A DNA stretch of 64,000 nucleotides from Ignavibacteriota bacterium (lineage in GTDB: Bacteria; Bacteroidota; Ignavibacteria; Ignavibacteriales; Melioribacteraceae): the NCBI GenBank assembly GCA_002698995.1, contig PAAX01000020.1, forward strand, positions 62,001-126,000, read 5' to 3'. The position numbers were made by a program, and so were the translations under genes. The notes beneath the pieces were generated by a model, which saw nothing but the letters and a program-made list of their open reading frames with translations, was not told the DNA's origin and did no database searches. Shown here piece after piece: positions 19,094-28,669 of this stretch; the first letter of the stretch is position 1, and every line of letters begins with the position of its first letter.

Positions 19094-20881
19094 ATGCTTA
19101 AAAAACTTACTCTTTCACTCGTAGTTTTTCTTGTTATGGCAAGTTTAACTTTCGGACAAAATGCTTTAGAAAATGCAAAGCATAAAGTTCAAAAAGTTGA
19201 TCCATCTCAAGAATCAGTTTTAAATAACGCACCTGTAAAAACATCTCCTACAATTTCTGCTGATCTTTTTACAACAGATTATGACTATGCTGGTAACAAC
19301 TCAAGACCAACTATGTTATGGCCATATGACATTGATGGAAATGGTGCATTAGATCCAGTTGGTACAGGTATGCAAAGAGCTGATGCTGGTACAAGATCTC
19401 AGCAGTTTTTTGCTGCTTTAGAAGGTGAATTCACTTGGTTCCCAGTTAGTGATCCTGCTCTTTATACAGGTTGGGGCGGCGTTCAGTCATTAACTGAAGG
19501 TCCTTGGGCTGGTAAAGCATTAGTAATGATGCACCAAGGTGGTTTAACTAAATATTCTTTAGTTGATCTAGCAACTTTTGGATTAGATGTTACTCATGCT
19601 GATGTTGATGCAGCAAACTCAACAAACTTCCCACAGTTTGTATACTTACCAGACGGAACAATATTCTGGGTATCTGATGCTGGTAATTTGTTCAAATCTA
19701 CAGATCAATTAGCTAGCAGTACATTAGTTACAAATGTTATTCCTCAAGAAGCAACAGATGCTCCTGCGGAATTTATTCTTAAGAGATCACCAAATGGTCA
19801 ATACGTTTTCCACCCTGCTGCTTTCAGTGTTAGTGGCTCTATATTAGATGGTGTAGAACAAGATTCAGCTGACTTCGTTTCAGCTTATTATTCAACAGAT
19901 GGTGGTGAAAATTTCACTTTTGAAAAAATAGGTTATGAAGGATATTCTCCAATTGATAATAGACCTGGTTATATGCCGCTATTTGCTAACTTTGCTCAAA
20001 TAGATGGTGCTGTTGATAACAGTGGCAAAATGCACGCTGTTATAAATGGTTATTCTGTTGATTTAAATTCAGTAGATACTGCAGCAGTTTGGCCAATTTA
20101 TTACTGGAACTCTGAAAGAGCTGCTTGGACTGCTATTACAACTGTTGAACAAGAAACTGTTCCTGAAGTTTTAAATTACTATCCTGGTAATGGTATTGGT
20201 AATTCTTATCCTACAGTTGCAACAAACGAAGATGGCAGTGTTGTGGTTGTAGTTTGGCAGTCTCCTGAAATAGTTGATGGTGCATTGAATATTTATCCTG
20301 GTGATGGTTCTGATGCATCTTTAGCAAGCTTTTATACAGACATTTATTATGCAATGTCAACTGACGGTGGACAAACATTTGGTGAACCAGTTAAATTAGC
20401 TGGAGAAGCTGATAGAGCTGATTATTATCCTTATGTTGCTGCTACTGGTTTAGAACCAGTTGGTGACAACGAATATCGTTTACATTATGTATACTTTGTT
20501 GATGTAATTCCTGGTGGTTCTATTTTTGGTGAAAATAGTGCATCCAATGATAGTTACTGGGTTTATGATTCAATGGATTTCTTAGCAGTTAGTGTTGATG
20601 ATGAATTAACAACTGTAAGTAATTTTGAATTAGCTCAAAACTATCCAAACCCATTCAACCCAACAACAAAAATTTCTTATTCTGTAGCTGATCAAACAAT
20701 GGTTACATTAAAAGTATATGACGTTTTAGGTAAAGAAGTTGCTACTTTAGTTAATGAAGTTAAAGCAGCTGGTCAATACAATGTATCATTCAATGCAGCT
20801 AACTTAGCTACCGGTATGTATATTTATAAATTACAAGCTGGAGATTTTGTAAGCTCAAAGAAAATGATGTTAGTTAAGTAA
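19094..20881 (+). CDS. Secreted protein with T9SS type A sorting domain
   Basis: The 595-residue product has a Sec signal peptide (about 1-21, ending in TFGQ), a middle region with BNR/Asp-box-like turns (STDGGENFTFEKI, STDGGQTFGEPV) suggesting a beta-propeller, and a C-terminal type A sorting domain starting ELAQNYPNPFNPTTKISY and ending KKMMLVK. It should be exported by Sec, passed through the type IX system and attached to or released from the cell surface. No catalytic motif is recognised. A terminator follows. Codon choice is strongly biased to GGT, GCT and GTT, which suggests high expression. Confidence 0.85.
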   Translation: MLKKLTLSLVVFLVMASLTFGQNALENAKHKVQKVDPSQESVLNNAPVKTSPTISADLFTTDYDYAGNNSRPTMLWPYDIDGNGALDPVGTGMQRADAGTRSQQFFAALEGEFTWFPVSDPALYTGWGGVQSLTEGPWAGKALVMMHQGGLTKYSLVDLATFGLDVTHADVDAANSTNFPQFVYLPDGTIFWVSDAGNLFKSTDQLASSTLVTNVIPQEATDAPAEFILKRSPNGQYVFHPAAFSVSGSILDGVEQDSADFVSAYYSTDGGENFTFEKIGYEGYSPIDNRPGYMPLFANFAQIDGAVDNSGKMHAVINGYSVDLNSVDTAAVWPIYYWNSERAAWTAITTVEQETVPEVLNYYPGNGIGNSYPTVATNEDGSVVVVVWQSPEIVDGALNIYPGDGSDASLASFYTDIYYAMSTDGGQTFGEPVKLAGEADRADYYPYVAATGLEPVGDNEYRLHYVYFVDVIPGGSIFGENSASNDSYWVYDSMDFLAVSVDDELTTVSNFELAQNYPNPFNPTTKISYSVADQTMVTLKVYDVLGKEVATLVNEVKAAGQYNVSFNAANLATGMYIYKLQAGDFVSSKKMMLVK

Positions 20882-20936
20882 TTAATTTTTCATAATAATT
20901 TGATGAAATTTTATTACTTGTTTTGAATTAAATATA

Positions 20937-20971
20937 AAGACTCCCCCAACGCTTTTTGTTAGGGGAGTCTT
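20937..20971 (+). terminator. Intrinsic terminator after the T9SS cargo gene
   Basis: AAGACTCCCC (20937-20946) pairs perfectly with GGGGAGTCTT (20962-20971). The following T run is weak (CTGTAATTT). It lies 56 bases after the stop and isolates this gene from the TonB receptor gene. Confidence 0.75.
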
Positions 20972-21072
20972 CTGTAATTTAAGAACCTTATGTCATTTAT
21001 TTAGCTGTAAATCTCTTTTTTGAAAATTTATTTCTAATTATGTTTTTATCTTTTATAAAAAATGGAGTTGCT

Positions 21073-23925
21073 ATGAAAAAGTTGTTTACTTTTTCGGCGC
21101 TAATCTTACTTTTCTCTCTGCTATTTACGGTTTCTGCTCAGGTGGGTACCGGTAAACTTGCCGGTAAGATTACGGATGCTGAAACAGGCGAACCATTGAT
21201 TGGCGCTAACGTAGTTATATTAAATACTACCTTAGGTGCAGCTGCCGACCTTGAAGGTAACTATTTTATCCTTAATATTACTCCCGGAACTTATGACGTT
21301 CAATTTAGTTACGTTGGATATGGATCTAAAACACTTCAAGAAGTACGTATAGTTCCCGGTGTAACATATGAATTAAATGTAACCCTCACAGCTGGTTTAA
21401 ACCTGGATGAAATTGTTGTTACAGACAAAAAGTTTTTTGAAGAAAAATCTACAAATACCGTAAAAGTTATTGATGCTAGCCAAATTCAACAATTGCCTGT
21501 AAAAGGTGTTGCAAACATCGCTTCTTTGCAAGCCGGTGTTGTTGTTGCTGATGGTAGCGGTGGTGAAGACGGAAACGCAACTATCAACGTAAGAGGTGGT
21601 AGAGGCGGTGAAGTTCTTTACATTGTAGATGGTGTTCCTCAAAACGATGCTTTATTCGGCGGTAATAATTCACAAGTTAGTAATGCTGCTATTGACCAGA
21701 TTTCATTCCAAATTGGTGGTTATGAAGCTAAATATGGTCAAGCTCAATCTGGTATTATTAACGTTACCACTAAATCTGGTAATCCAAAATATAATTTATT
21801 TGCAGATGTAGTTTCATCTCAATTTACAGATGACTATGGCTACAATTTGTACACTGCATCTTTAGACGGTCCTTTCATTCCCGGAAATGGAAATCATACT
21901 TTCTTCTTCTCTGCTGAAAGAGGCTGGTTCTTAGATGCTAATCCAAAAGCAATTGGTGTTACTATTCCTACTGCAAACATTGATTCTCCAACAATGCCGA
22001 ATAATGCTTCAGGTATTTGGAGATTTACCGGTAGAACATCACATAGTTTTGATCCTTTTACTTTAAGACTTGGTGCTAACATAAATACAAGACAAGTAAG
22101 AGGTTATATCCATAGTTATGCAAAACATAATTCACATCATAATCCTATAACAGAAGACGGTAACTACTCATTCAGTGGTCGTTTTTCTCATAACGTTTCT
22201 TCAAGTTCTTTCTGGAACTTAAACGTTGGTTATAAAATTTATGAAAGTGAAAATGGTGACGGTGTTTGGTTTAATGATTTGAATGCTTATGGTGATACTC
22301 TTGTAAATCCTGAAATTACTGCGCAAGGTATTAGAAGATCGTTAGATAATATTGGTTTATTCTTCCAAGCTGGTAGAGTAAATTCTGGATACAGTAGAAT
22401 TGCAAATAATACATTAAATGCTGACTTCGACTTTACTGCTCAAATTGATAACCACTTATTAGAAGTTGGTGCCGGTTTGCAGTATAATACATTAAGATAT
22501 TACAGTTTAGTTGGTGTTGAAAGAATCGCTATTGATATTAGAGGCGAAAATGCCATTCCTTATGAAGATAGAGTTGCTCTTCAAAATCCTTTCTTCTTTG
22601 GATGGGATGTAACTGGCCAAACTAAAACTGATGCTAACGAATCTAAAGTTGTAGGCGGAATTAACAGAAACGTTAAAACCGAACCAAGAAACCCAATAAT
22701 CACTTATGCGTATATTCAAGATAGATTTGAATTAGATGATTTAGTATTAAATCTTGGTGTTAGATTCGATTATTTTGATTCTCAAGCAAGAATATTAAGA
22801 TCTGAAGCTTTACCATTCGCTTTTGGCGATCCTAATATTTTTGATGCTGAAGACTTTGTTACAAAAGATCCTGAATTCTTTGTTTCTCCTAGAATTGGTC
22901 TTGGTTTCCCTGTAACAGAATCAACAGTATTCCACGCTCAATATGGTAAATTCATTCAGCAGCCTACTTTAATTGATGTTGTTACATCTGAAGATGATTT
23001 ACAAGGATTAGTTAAAGATGGTAACTTTGGTGTAAATACAGGTCATGTTAATAGTGAAGAAACTACTCAGTACGAAATCGGTTTACGCCAAGTTTTAGGT
23101 GATAATGCCGGTGCTCTTAACATTACAGCATTTTATAAAAACACCAAAGGTTTGATAAATACACAAACTATTTTCTTCCAAAGATTTGTTGGCGGTCAGT
23201 TTGATAGATATTATAGACCTACAAACTCTGACTTTGGAACAGTTAAAGGGGTAGCTTTATCTTTACAATTATCAAGAATGAGCTATTTCTCAGTTAACTT
23301 AGATTATACATACTCTTTAGCTGAAGGTACAGGATCTTCAACTAGCTCAGCTACAACTGCTGCTTTTAGAAATGACAACGGTGAAACTCCTAAAGTAATT
23401 GCTCCATTGGATTTCGATCAACGCCATACTGGTGTTATCAATGTTAACTTCTATGTTCCAAAAGGAGATTTAGGATTTTTTGAAATGACTTCTGCTAACA
23501 TTCTATTTACATTTAACAGCGGAAGACCTTATACACCGCTTGAATCACAAAATATTACTCCTGGTGGTGGTTCTAACTTAGGTGATACTAAAGGTTATGT
23601 TAACTCGGCTTATGGTCCTGGAACCAGCAGAGTTGACCTTAAAATTGAAAAATCATTTGGTATTGGAGATAATTTATTATTAACTCCTTATGTATGGATT
23701 CAAAACTTGTTTGATACTGAAAATGCAGTTAATGTTTACAGATCAACAGGCGATCCATATACAAGTGGTTACTTATTGACCGAAGAAGGTAAAGCAGTTG
23801 CCGCAGATTCAGGTCCGAACTATGTTTCAGATTACACAGCTTTGGAAAGAGATCCTAGTAATTTTGGTATTCCAAGATTAATTAGACTTGGATTCAGATT
23901 GAATTTCTCAAACATAACCTTCTAA
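21073..23925 (+). CDS. TonB-dependent receptor with carboxypeptidase-like domain
   Basis: This 950-residue protein is an outer-membrane beta-barrel that imports a ligand with energy from TonB. The start is placed at ATG 21073, six bases after GGAG, giving a signal peptide ending VSAQ; the ATG at 21040 lacks a ribosome site. Next come a CarboxypepD_reg-like domain (GKITDAETGEPLIGANV, then VGYGSKTLQEV), a plug (ASLQAGVVV, NVRGGRGGEVLYIVDGVPQND) and the barrel, ending RLGFRLNFSNITF with an aromatic last residue. No SusD gene is nearby, so a polysaccharide utilisation role is not supported. The ligand is unknown. Confidence 0.9.
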   Translation: MKKLFTFSALILLFSLLFTVSAQVGTGKLAGKITDAETGEPLIGANVVILNTTLGAAADLEGNYFILNITPGTYDVQFSYVGYGSKTLQEVRIVPGVTYELNVTLTAGLNLDEIVVTDKKFFEEKSTNTVKVIDASQIQQLPVKGVANIASLQAGVVVADGSGGEDGNATINVRGGRGGEVLYIVDGVPQNDALFGGNNSQVSNAAIDQISFQIGGYEAKYGQAQSGIINVTTKSGNPKYNLFADVVSSQFTDDYGYNLYTASLDGPFIPGNGNHTFFFSAERGWFLDANPKAIGVTIPTANIDSPTMPNNASGIWRFTGRTSHSFDPFTLRLGANINTRQVRGYIHSYAKHNSHHNPITEDGNYSFSGRFSHNVSSSSFWNLNVGYKIYESENGDGVWFNDLNAYGDTLVNPEITAQGIRRSLDNIGLFFQAGRVNSGYSRIANNTLNADFDFTAQIDNHLLEVGAGLQYNTLRYYSLVGVERIAIDIRGENAIPYEDRVALQNPFFFGWDVTGQTKTDANESKVVGGINRNVKTEPRNPIITYAYIQDRFELDDLVLNLGVRFDYFDSQARILRSEALPFAFGDPNIFDAEDFVTKDPEFFVSPRIGLGFPVTESTVFHAQYGKFIQQPTLIDVVTSEDDLQGLVKDGNFGVNTGHVNSEETTQYEIGLRQVLGDNAGALNITAFYKNTKGLINTQTIFFQRFVGGQFDRYYRPTNSDFGTVKGVALSLQLSRMSYFSVNLDYTYSLAEGTGSSTSSATTAAFRNDNGETPKVIAPLDFDQRHTGVINVNFYVPKGDLGFFEMTSANILFTFNSGRPYTPLESQNITPGGGSNLGDTKGYVNSAYGPGTSRVDLKIEKSFGIGDNLLLTPYVWIQNLFDTENAVNVYRSTGDPYTSGYLLTEEGKAVAADSGPNYVSDYTALERDPSNFGIPRLIRLGFRLNFSNITF

Positions 23926-23954
23926 ACTAAAGTATGAATAAAAAAGGCGGTAAA

Positions 23955-26900
23955 ATGAAAATGGATAAATCAAAAATTATTAGTCGTGCACTCTTGCTGG
24001 CACTGCTTTCAATAGGGCTTTTATTAGGCGCCTATTCGCAGTCTGGTAAAGGTAACGGCGGAAAACTCAACAAAACTGCCGCAACAGGGGAATTTTTTGA
24101 TTTTAATATTAACAATCTAAGAATTCCTTTGGATAACAAAGGTGTTATTGCGGATGTACTTACTGGAGATCCAAGAGGTGCTGGTGGTTTTTATGATGAC
24201 CACGTATTTCTTTTCTCATCCGGATTTTATGTCTCAGGTTATCATGATGTAAACAATGATGGTAATTTAAGTGAAAGCGAGCTATGGGGTAATGGTGTGT
24301 TAAGTGCTTCTCGTATTGAAGACTATCAGCCAGGTCCTTACGGTTCATCGCAAGGCGATCCAAGAAACCAAGTTTATGTTGTTTATGCAACAGATCAAGC
24401 TTTTGGTACTTCTTGGCAGGAATGGAAAGATGCTGTTGATATTGGCGCAGATTTTTATGATGGCGATGGTGACGGCGTTTATGATCCTACTGACAAAAAC
24501 GGAAACGGAACTTGGGATCCTACAGAAGATAGACCTGATTTAATTGGTGACGTTACTGCTTGGACAGTTTATAATGATGGTGTTCCTACTGCTCTAAGAA
24601 GATTTACAGTTGCTCCTAAAGGTCTTGAAGTTAGACAAACAGTATTTGGATTTAACTCTAAAACTGCTGTTGGTAACATGATGTTCGTTAGATATCGTTT
24701 AGTTAACACAGGTGAAGTAGCAGACGAATTTTATAACGTATATTTCTCTGCAGCAGCTGATCCTGATTTAGGAGAATATCAAAGTGACTTAGTTGGTAGT
24801 GATACTGTATTAAGTGCCGGTTATGTTTATAATGACGGCAATGATGCCGAATACGGTCCAAACGCTCCTTGTTTCTTAATGGACTTCTTCCAAGGTCCTT
24901 ATGAATATATTCCTGGTGTTACTTTTCAAGATGCTAACGGAAACGGAGTTTTTGACGATGGTGAAGTTGCTTTAGATACTGCATATAAAGTTAAAGGTAA
25001 AGTAATTGGTATTACTGAAATTCCGGGTGCTAGAACTTTAGGCTTAGCAAGTATGACTCAGTACATGCAGTCTCACCCTACACATGGTGACCCTAATACC
25101 CATTTTGAATTAAGAAACTATATGATCGGTGGTAGAGGTAAAGATGGTGATTCTCTTTATATTACTAACTGGTCATTTGGTAATGGTTCTACCTTAGGTG
25201 CCGATTCATCAAGAATTAATACAAAATATATGTATTCTGGTGAACCTGCTACAGGCAGAGGCTGGTTAAATATTGTTCCTATTGATCAAAGACAAATGTC
25301 TAATACCGGTCCTTTTACACTTAGAAAAGGTGAACCACAAGATATAGTTGTTGCTTACATTGTTGGTAGAGGTAATTCACCTACTAACTCTGTAACCATA
25401 GCTAAAAACTATAGTGAAATAGCTCAGGAAGTATTCGATAATAACTTCCCTTCACCTCCTCCTCCTCCTCCGGTTGTTCCAACAGTTGCGCAGGGTGAAG
25501 GATTTTTTGATATTATGTTTGAAACTGATGAGCAGGCAAATTATAATGCTGTTGATACTGTTCTTGGTATTAATAGAATAGTTCAAGGATTTTATATTAC
25601 TGCCTACAGATTTAATTCATCGAATCCGACTATCGGTGGTCAAGTAAACGAAGAAGAACTTCAAAGCTATAGATTCGATAATTTTATCCAAAGCTTCTAT
25701 ACAATTTCTTCAAACGGTGGTAGAGATTTATCAAGAGAAGCTGCTCCTATCTCTTTAGATCCTCAAGTATACAGTGATCCATCTAAAGGTAGAGTTAAAT
25801 TGAGAATTTCTGCTGATCCGTTCAGTGGTGATCCATTGGTTAAAGGATCTGAATATTACTTCAAAGTTGGTGTTTATACAGTAAATACTGCTAATATTGT
25901 ACCTATGACAGATGGTGCAGCGTACGGTACAGTTGATGATTATTATGATCCTGTTGGTGGTGCTTACGAAGAATTTGAAACAGGAATGATTACCGTAACT
26001 TATGGTTCTGAATTATTCTCTCCTGCAATAGGCGAAAGCCCTTCCGGTACACAAAAAGCCGGTGCTGCTAGCGGAGAAGTTAAATATATTCCTCTTTCAA
26101 AAGAAGATCTTAATGGAAACACTTATGCAGTTGAATTTTTCAGAGATTCTTCAACTACTTTGTGGAGTACATTCTGGAAATTGACTAATGTAACTACAAA
26201 TACCGTTATGTTAGATTCAATGAAAAATTACAATTTTGATGATGAAGATATAGCTGGTAAAGTAACCGACGGCTTTATTGTCAAAGTATCTCCGGCTGCT
26301 CCAATAATTAATTCTCTTACTGAACAGCAAAGTAAATATGAAGGAACTGCTTGGTTCCCTGATTTCATACGCGCAAGCAATTCAGGCGTATATTATGTAG
26401 GCTTGGATATCGATAAAGATGTTTATCCTGAAGTTCAATCAACATTATTTACAGGTGCTAACGAAAGATCTACTGCTATTACTGCAGATAGATTAAGAAG
26501 AGTAGAATTAAGATTTGGAGAAAATAGTAAAGCTTATAGATATCTTAACGGATATATTGGTAATGCAATTACTAGAAACAATTCTTATGCATGGGCTGGA
26601 CAGTTAACTGCAGCCGATACAGCAGGTATTGGTAAAGTTGGAAAGCTTGGTGAAGGCTTTGTTGATGTTCCTTTCAGTGCATGGGTTGTGGATGAAAGAT
26701 ACGGTGAAGAATATCAGTTAGCTACCGGGTTTATTGAAGCTGCTCCTAAAGCTGGTGGAACAGGTGGAAATCCTGATGGTAATTGGGATCCGGGTGTTTC
26801 TCTAGTAGGTTCAAAAGAAGTCATCCTAATTTTTGATGCTCCTTATGATGCAAATGGTGCTCAAAAATTGTACACTGGTGGTGATTATACAGTTAATGGA

Positions 26901-27515
26901 ACTACTACAACTGTTTATGCTGATGTTAAACGTGGTTATACAATTCCTGCTGGTGCCGATGGCGTTACAGCTAAAGAAATTGCTACTGCAAAATCTCCAT
27001 TCTTAAATACAATGTATGTGGTACAATTGCCAAGATTAGATGCGAATAGTTTCTTTGCTAATGGCGATGTATTGAATATCGAATTAACCGAATATCCATA
27101 TACAGAATTAGATAGATTTGAATTTTCAACCCCGGCTGGTGGCGGATTTACTGAAGAAGATGCTCAAGCATTATTTGAGAAAGTTAACGTATTCCCGAAT
27201 CCATTGTTTGCGTTTAACCCTCAAACAAGCGTGAATCCTTCTGCTCCGGCAGACGATCCGTTTGTTACATTCTCTAATTTGCCTGAAGAAATTACCGTTA
27301 AAATATTTACCGTTAGCGGTACTTTAATTAGAACTCTTGGAACAGCTGATAAGGCAAGCCCAACTTCTCCTTTCTTGAGATGGGATCTTCAAAATGAAGA
27401 TGGTTTAAGAGTTGCTTCAGGTATGTATTTGGCAATTGTGGATTCACCAAAATATGGTCAAAAAATTCTCAAATTTGCCGTAATTATGCCACAAAAACAA
27501 TTGCGTAGATATTAA
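23955..27515 (+). CDS. Very large secreted protein with C-terminal sorting-like domain
   Basis: The family is not recognised. The product is 1186 residues from ATG 23955, which follows AGGCGG; an ATG at 23934 is the alternative. It has a signal peptide (to about AYSQ), Asp/Asn-rich calcium-binding-like loops (DVNNDGNLSESEL; DGDGDGVYDPTDKNGNGTWD), a run of six prolines near 25455-25472 separating two halves, and a C-terminal domain starting VNVFPNPLFAFNPQ with VKIFTVSGTLIRTL, as in T9SS/FlgD-type Ig-like domains. It starts 29 bases after the TonB receptor and is probably cotranscribed and exported to the surface with it. Confidence 0.75.
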   Translation: MKMDKSKIISRALLLALLSIGLLLGAYSQSGKGNGGKLNKTAATGEFFDFNINNLRIPLDNKGVIADVLTGDPRGAGGFYDDHVFLFSSGFYVSGYHDVNNDGNLSESELWGNGVLSASRIEDYQPGPYGSSQGDPRNQVYVVYATDQAFGTSWQEWKDAVDIGADFYDGDGDGVYDPTDKNGNGTWDPTEDRPDLIGDVTAWTVYNDGVPTALRRFTVAPKGLEVRQTVFGFNSKTAVGNMMFVRYRLVNTGEVADEFYNVYFSAAADPDLGEYQSDLVGSDTVLSAGYVYNDGNDAEYGPNAPCFLMDFFQGPYEYIPGVTFQDANGNGVFDDGEVALDTAYKVKGKVIGITEIPGARTLGLASMTQYMQSHPTHGDPNTHFELRNYMIGGRGKDGDSLYITNWSFGNGSTLGADSSRINTKYMYSGEPATGRGWLNIVPIDQRQMSNTGPFTLRKGEPQDIVVAYIVGRGNSPTNSVTIAKNYSEIAQEVFDNNFPSPPPPPPVVPTVAQGEGFFDIMFETDEQANYNAVDTVLGINRIVQGFYITAYRFNSSNPTIGGQVNEEELQSYRFDNFIQSFYTISSNGGRDLSREAAPISLDPQVYSDPSKGRVKLRISADPFSGDPLVKGSEYYFKVGVYTVNTANIVPMTDGAAYGTVDDYYDPVGGAYEEFETGMITVTYGSELFSPAIGESPSGTQKAGAASGEVKYIPLSKEDLNGNTYAVEFFRDSSTTLWSTFWKLTNVTTNTVMLDSMKNYNFDDEDIAGKVTDGFIVKVSPAAPIINSLTEQQSKYEGTAWFPDFIRASNSGVYYVGLDIDKDVYPEVQSTLFTGANERSTAITADRLRRVELRFGENSKAYRYLNGYIGNAITRNNSYAWAGQLTAADTAGIGKVGKLGEGFVDVPFSAWVVDERYGEEYQLATGFIEAAPKAGGTGGNPDGNWDPGVSLVGSKEVILIFDAPYDANGAQKLYTGGDYTVNGTTTTVYADVKRGYTIPAGADGVTAKEIATAKSPFLNTMYVVQLPRLDANSFFANGDVLNIELTEYPYTELDRFEFSTPAGGGFTEEDAQALFEKVNVFPNPLFAFNPQTSVNPSAPADDPFVTFSNLPEEITVKIFTVSGTLIRTLGTADKASPTSPFLRWDLQNEDGLRVASGMYLAIVDSPKYGQKILKFAVIMPQKQLRRY

Positions 27516-27520
27516 TAGGT

Positions 27521-27542
27521 AGAGTGGATTTTTTTCCACTCT
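27521..27542 (+). other. Intergenic hairpin
   Basis: AGAGTGGA (27521-27528) and TCCACTCT (27535-27542) form a perfect eight-base stem around a T6 loop. There is no T run after it, so it looks like an attenuating or mRNA-stabilising hairpin between the large secreted protein and the PorV-family gene rather than a full terminator. Confidence 0.5.
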
Positions 27543-27576
27543 CCCATTGAAAATTAAATACAAGGGAGATATCACA

Positions 27577-28596
27577 ATGAAAAAGTTTGTAACAATCTTG
27601 AGCTTTCTGCTGGCAATTACGCTATTGCAAGCCGGTGATACTTCCAGAAAAGGGACCACTGGGGCTGAGCAACTTCTGATTCCTGTAGGTGCTAGAAGTA
27701 TTGCTACAGCAGGTGCATTTATCGCCAATACTACTGGTGTTGAAGCAATTTACTATAACCCTGCTGGTCTTGCAGTTTCTGGAAAATCTGAATTAATGAT
27801 TTCTTATATGGATTACTTGGCTGACTTAAACGTTACTTATCTTGCCGCAGCAGCTAATTTAGGTGAATTTGGTGCAATCGGTTTCACATACAAGAGCTTA
27901 GACTTTGGTGACATTCCTGTTACTACTGTTGATGCTCCTGATGGTACCGGTGCTACTTACTCACCTGGTTTTTATACTGTTGGTTTAACTTATTCTAAAG
28001 TTATTACCGATAGAGTTGCTTTTGGTGTTAACTTTAAATATATACACGAAGGTATTATGAGTACTTCTGCTGAAGGTGCTGCTCTTGACTTTGGTGTTCA
28101 ATATACTTTCAGCAATAACCTTTTCTTAGGTGTTGCTGTTAAAAATATTGGTACTAATATGTCTTACAGCGGACAAGATCTTCAGGTAAAAACAGATGTA
28201 CCTAATTCTCGTCCCGGTTCACAGCCTGGTGCTTATACACCGGTTACCGAAGAATTTCAAATACCTAGTTATTTTGAATTAAGTATGGCTTATAGATTTG
28301 ATTTCAATGCTGAAAACAATCTATTGTTAGGTACTTCTTTCAGAAATAACAATGCTATGGAAGATCAAGTTATCTTTGGAATGGAATATGCATTTATGCA
28401 GAATTTCTTCTTAAGAGGTGGTTATGATTTATTAATGCAGAATATGGATGACCACACCTTCGGCTTTACTTTTGGTGCTGGTGTTAATTATTCTCTAAGT
28501 GATAATCTTGGATTCGTTTTTGATTATGCATATAGAGAAGTTAAAGAATTCCCTGATCCAAACCACATCTTCACATTAAAACTAGCATTACAATAG
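27577..28596 (+). CDS. PorV/PorQ (UPF0164) family outer-membrane protein
   Basis: The 339-residue product has a signal peptide (to about LLQAG) and a FadL-like beta-barrel. The motif GARSIATAGAFIANTTGVEAIYYNPAGLA, seen here as GARSIATAG plus YYNPAGLA, is the signature of the PorV/UPF0164 family, whose best known members shuttle T9SS substrates to the attachment complex. The start is at ATG 27577, preceded by AAGGGAG; the upstream ATG at 27547 is inside the intergenic region. Lying after two large surface proteins, it may serve them as a partner. A strong terminator follows. Confidence 0.88.
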   Translation: MKKFVTILSFLLAITLLQAGDTSRKGTTGAEQLLIPVGARSIATAGAFIANTTGVEAIYYNPAGLAVSGKSELMISYMDYLADLNVTYLAAAANLGEFGAIGFTYKSLDFGDIPVTTVDAPDGTGATYSPGFYTVGLTYSKVITDRVAFGVNFKYIHEGIMSTSAEGAALDFGVQYTFSNNLFLGVAVKNIGTNMSYSGQDLQVKTDVPNSRPGSQPGAYTPVTEEFQIPSYFELSMAYRFDFNAENNLLLGTSFRNNNAMEDQVIFGMEYAFMQNFFLRGGYDLLMQNMDDHTFGFTFGAGVNYSLSDNLGFVFDYAYREVKEFPDPNHIFTLKLALQ

Positions 28597-28610
28597 TTTT
28601 ACCTTTTCTT

Positions 28611-28650
28611 AAAAAAGCGCCTGTTGTATATTTCAATAGGCGCTTTTTTA
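28611..28650 (+). terminator. Strong intrinsic terminator
   Basis: AAAAAAGCGCCT (28611-28622) pairs with AGGCGCTTTTTT (28638-28649), the T run being part of the stem. It ends the surface-protein block. Confidence 0.88.
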
Positions 28651-28669
28651 TTTAATTCCAGGGGGAAAA

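Noticed and set aside
21073-27515. SusC/SusD polysaccharide utilisation pair
   Set aside because: The gene after the TonB receptor has no SusD features (no lipobox or TPR-like helices), and no glycoside hydrolases are nearby.
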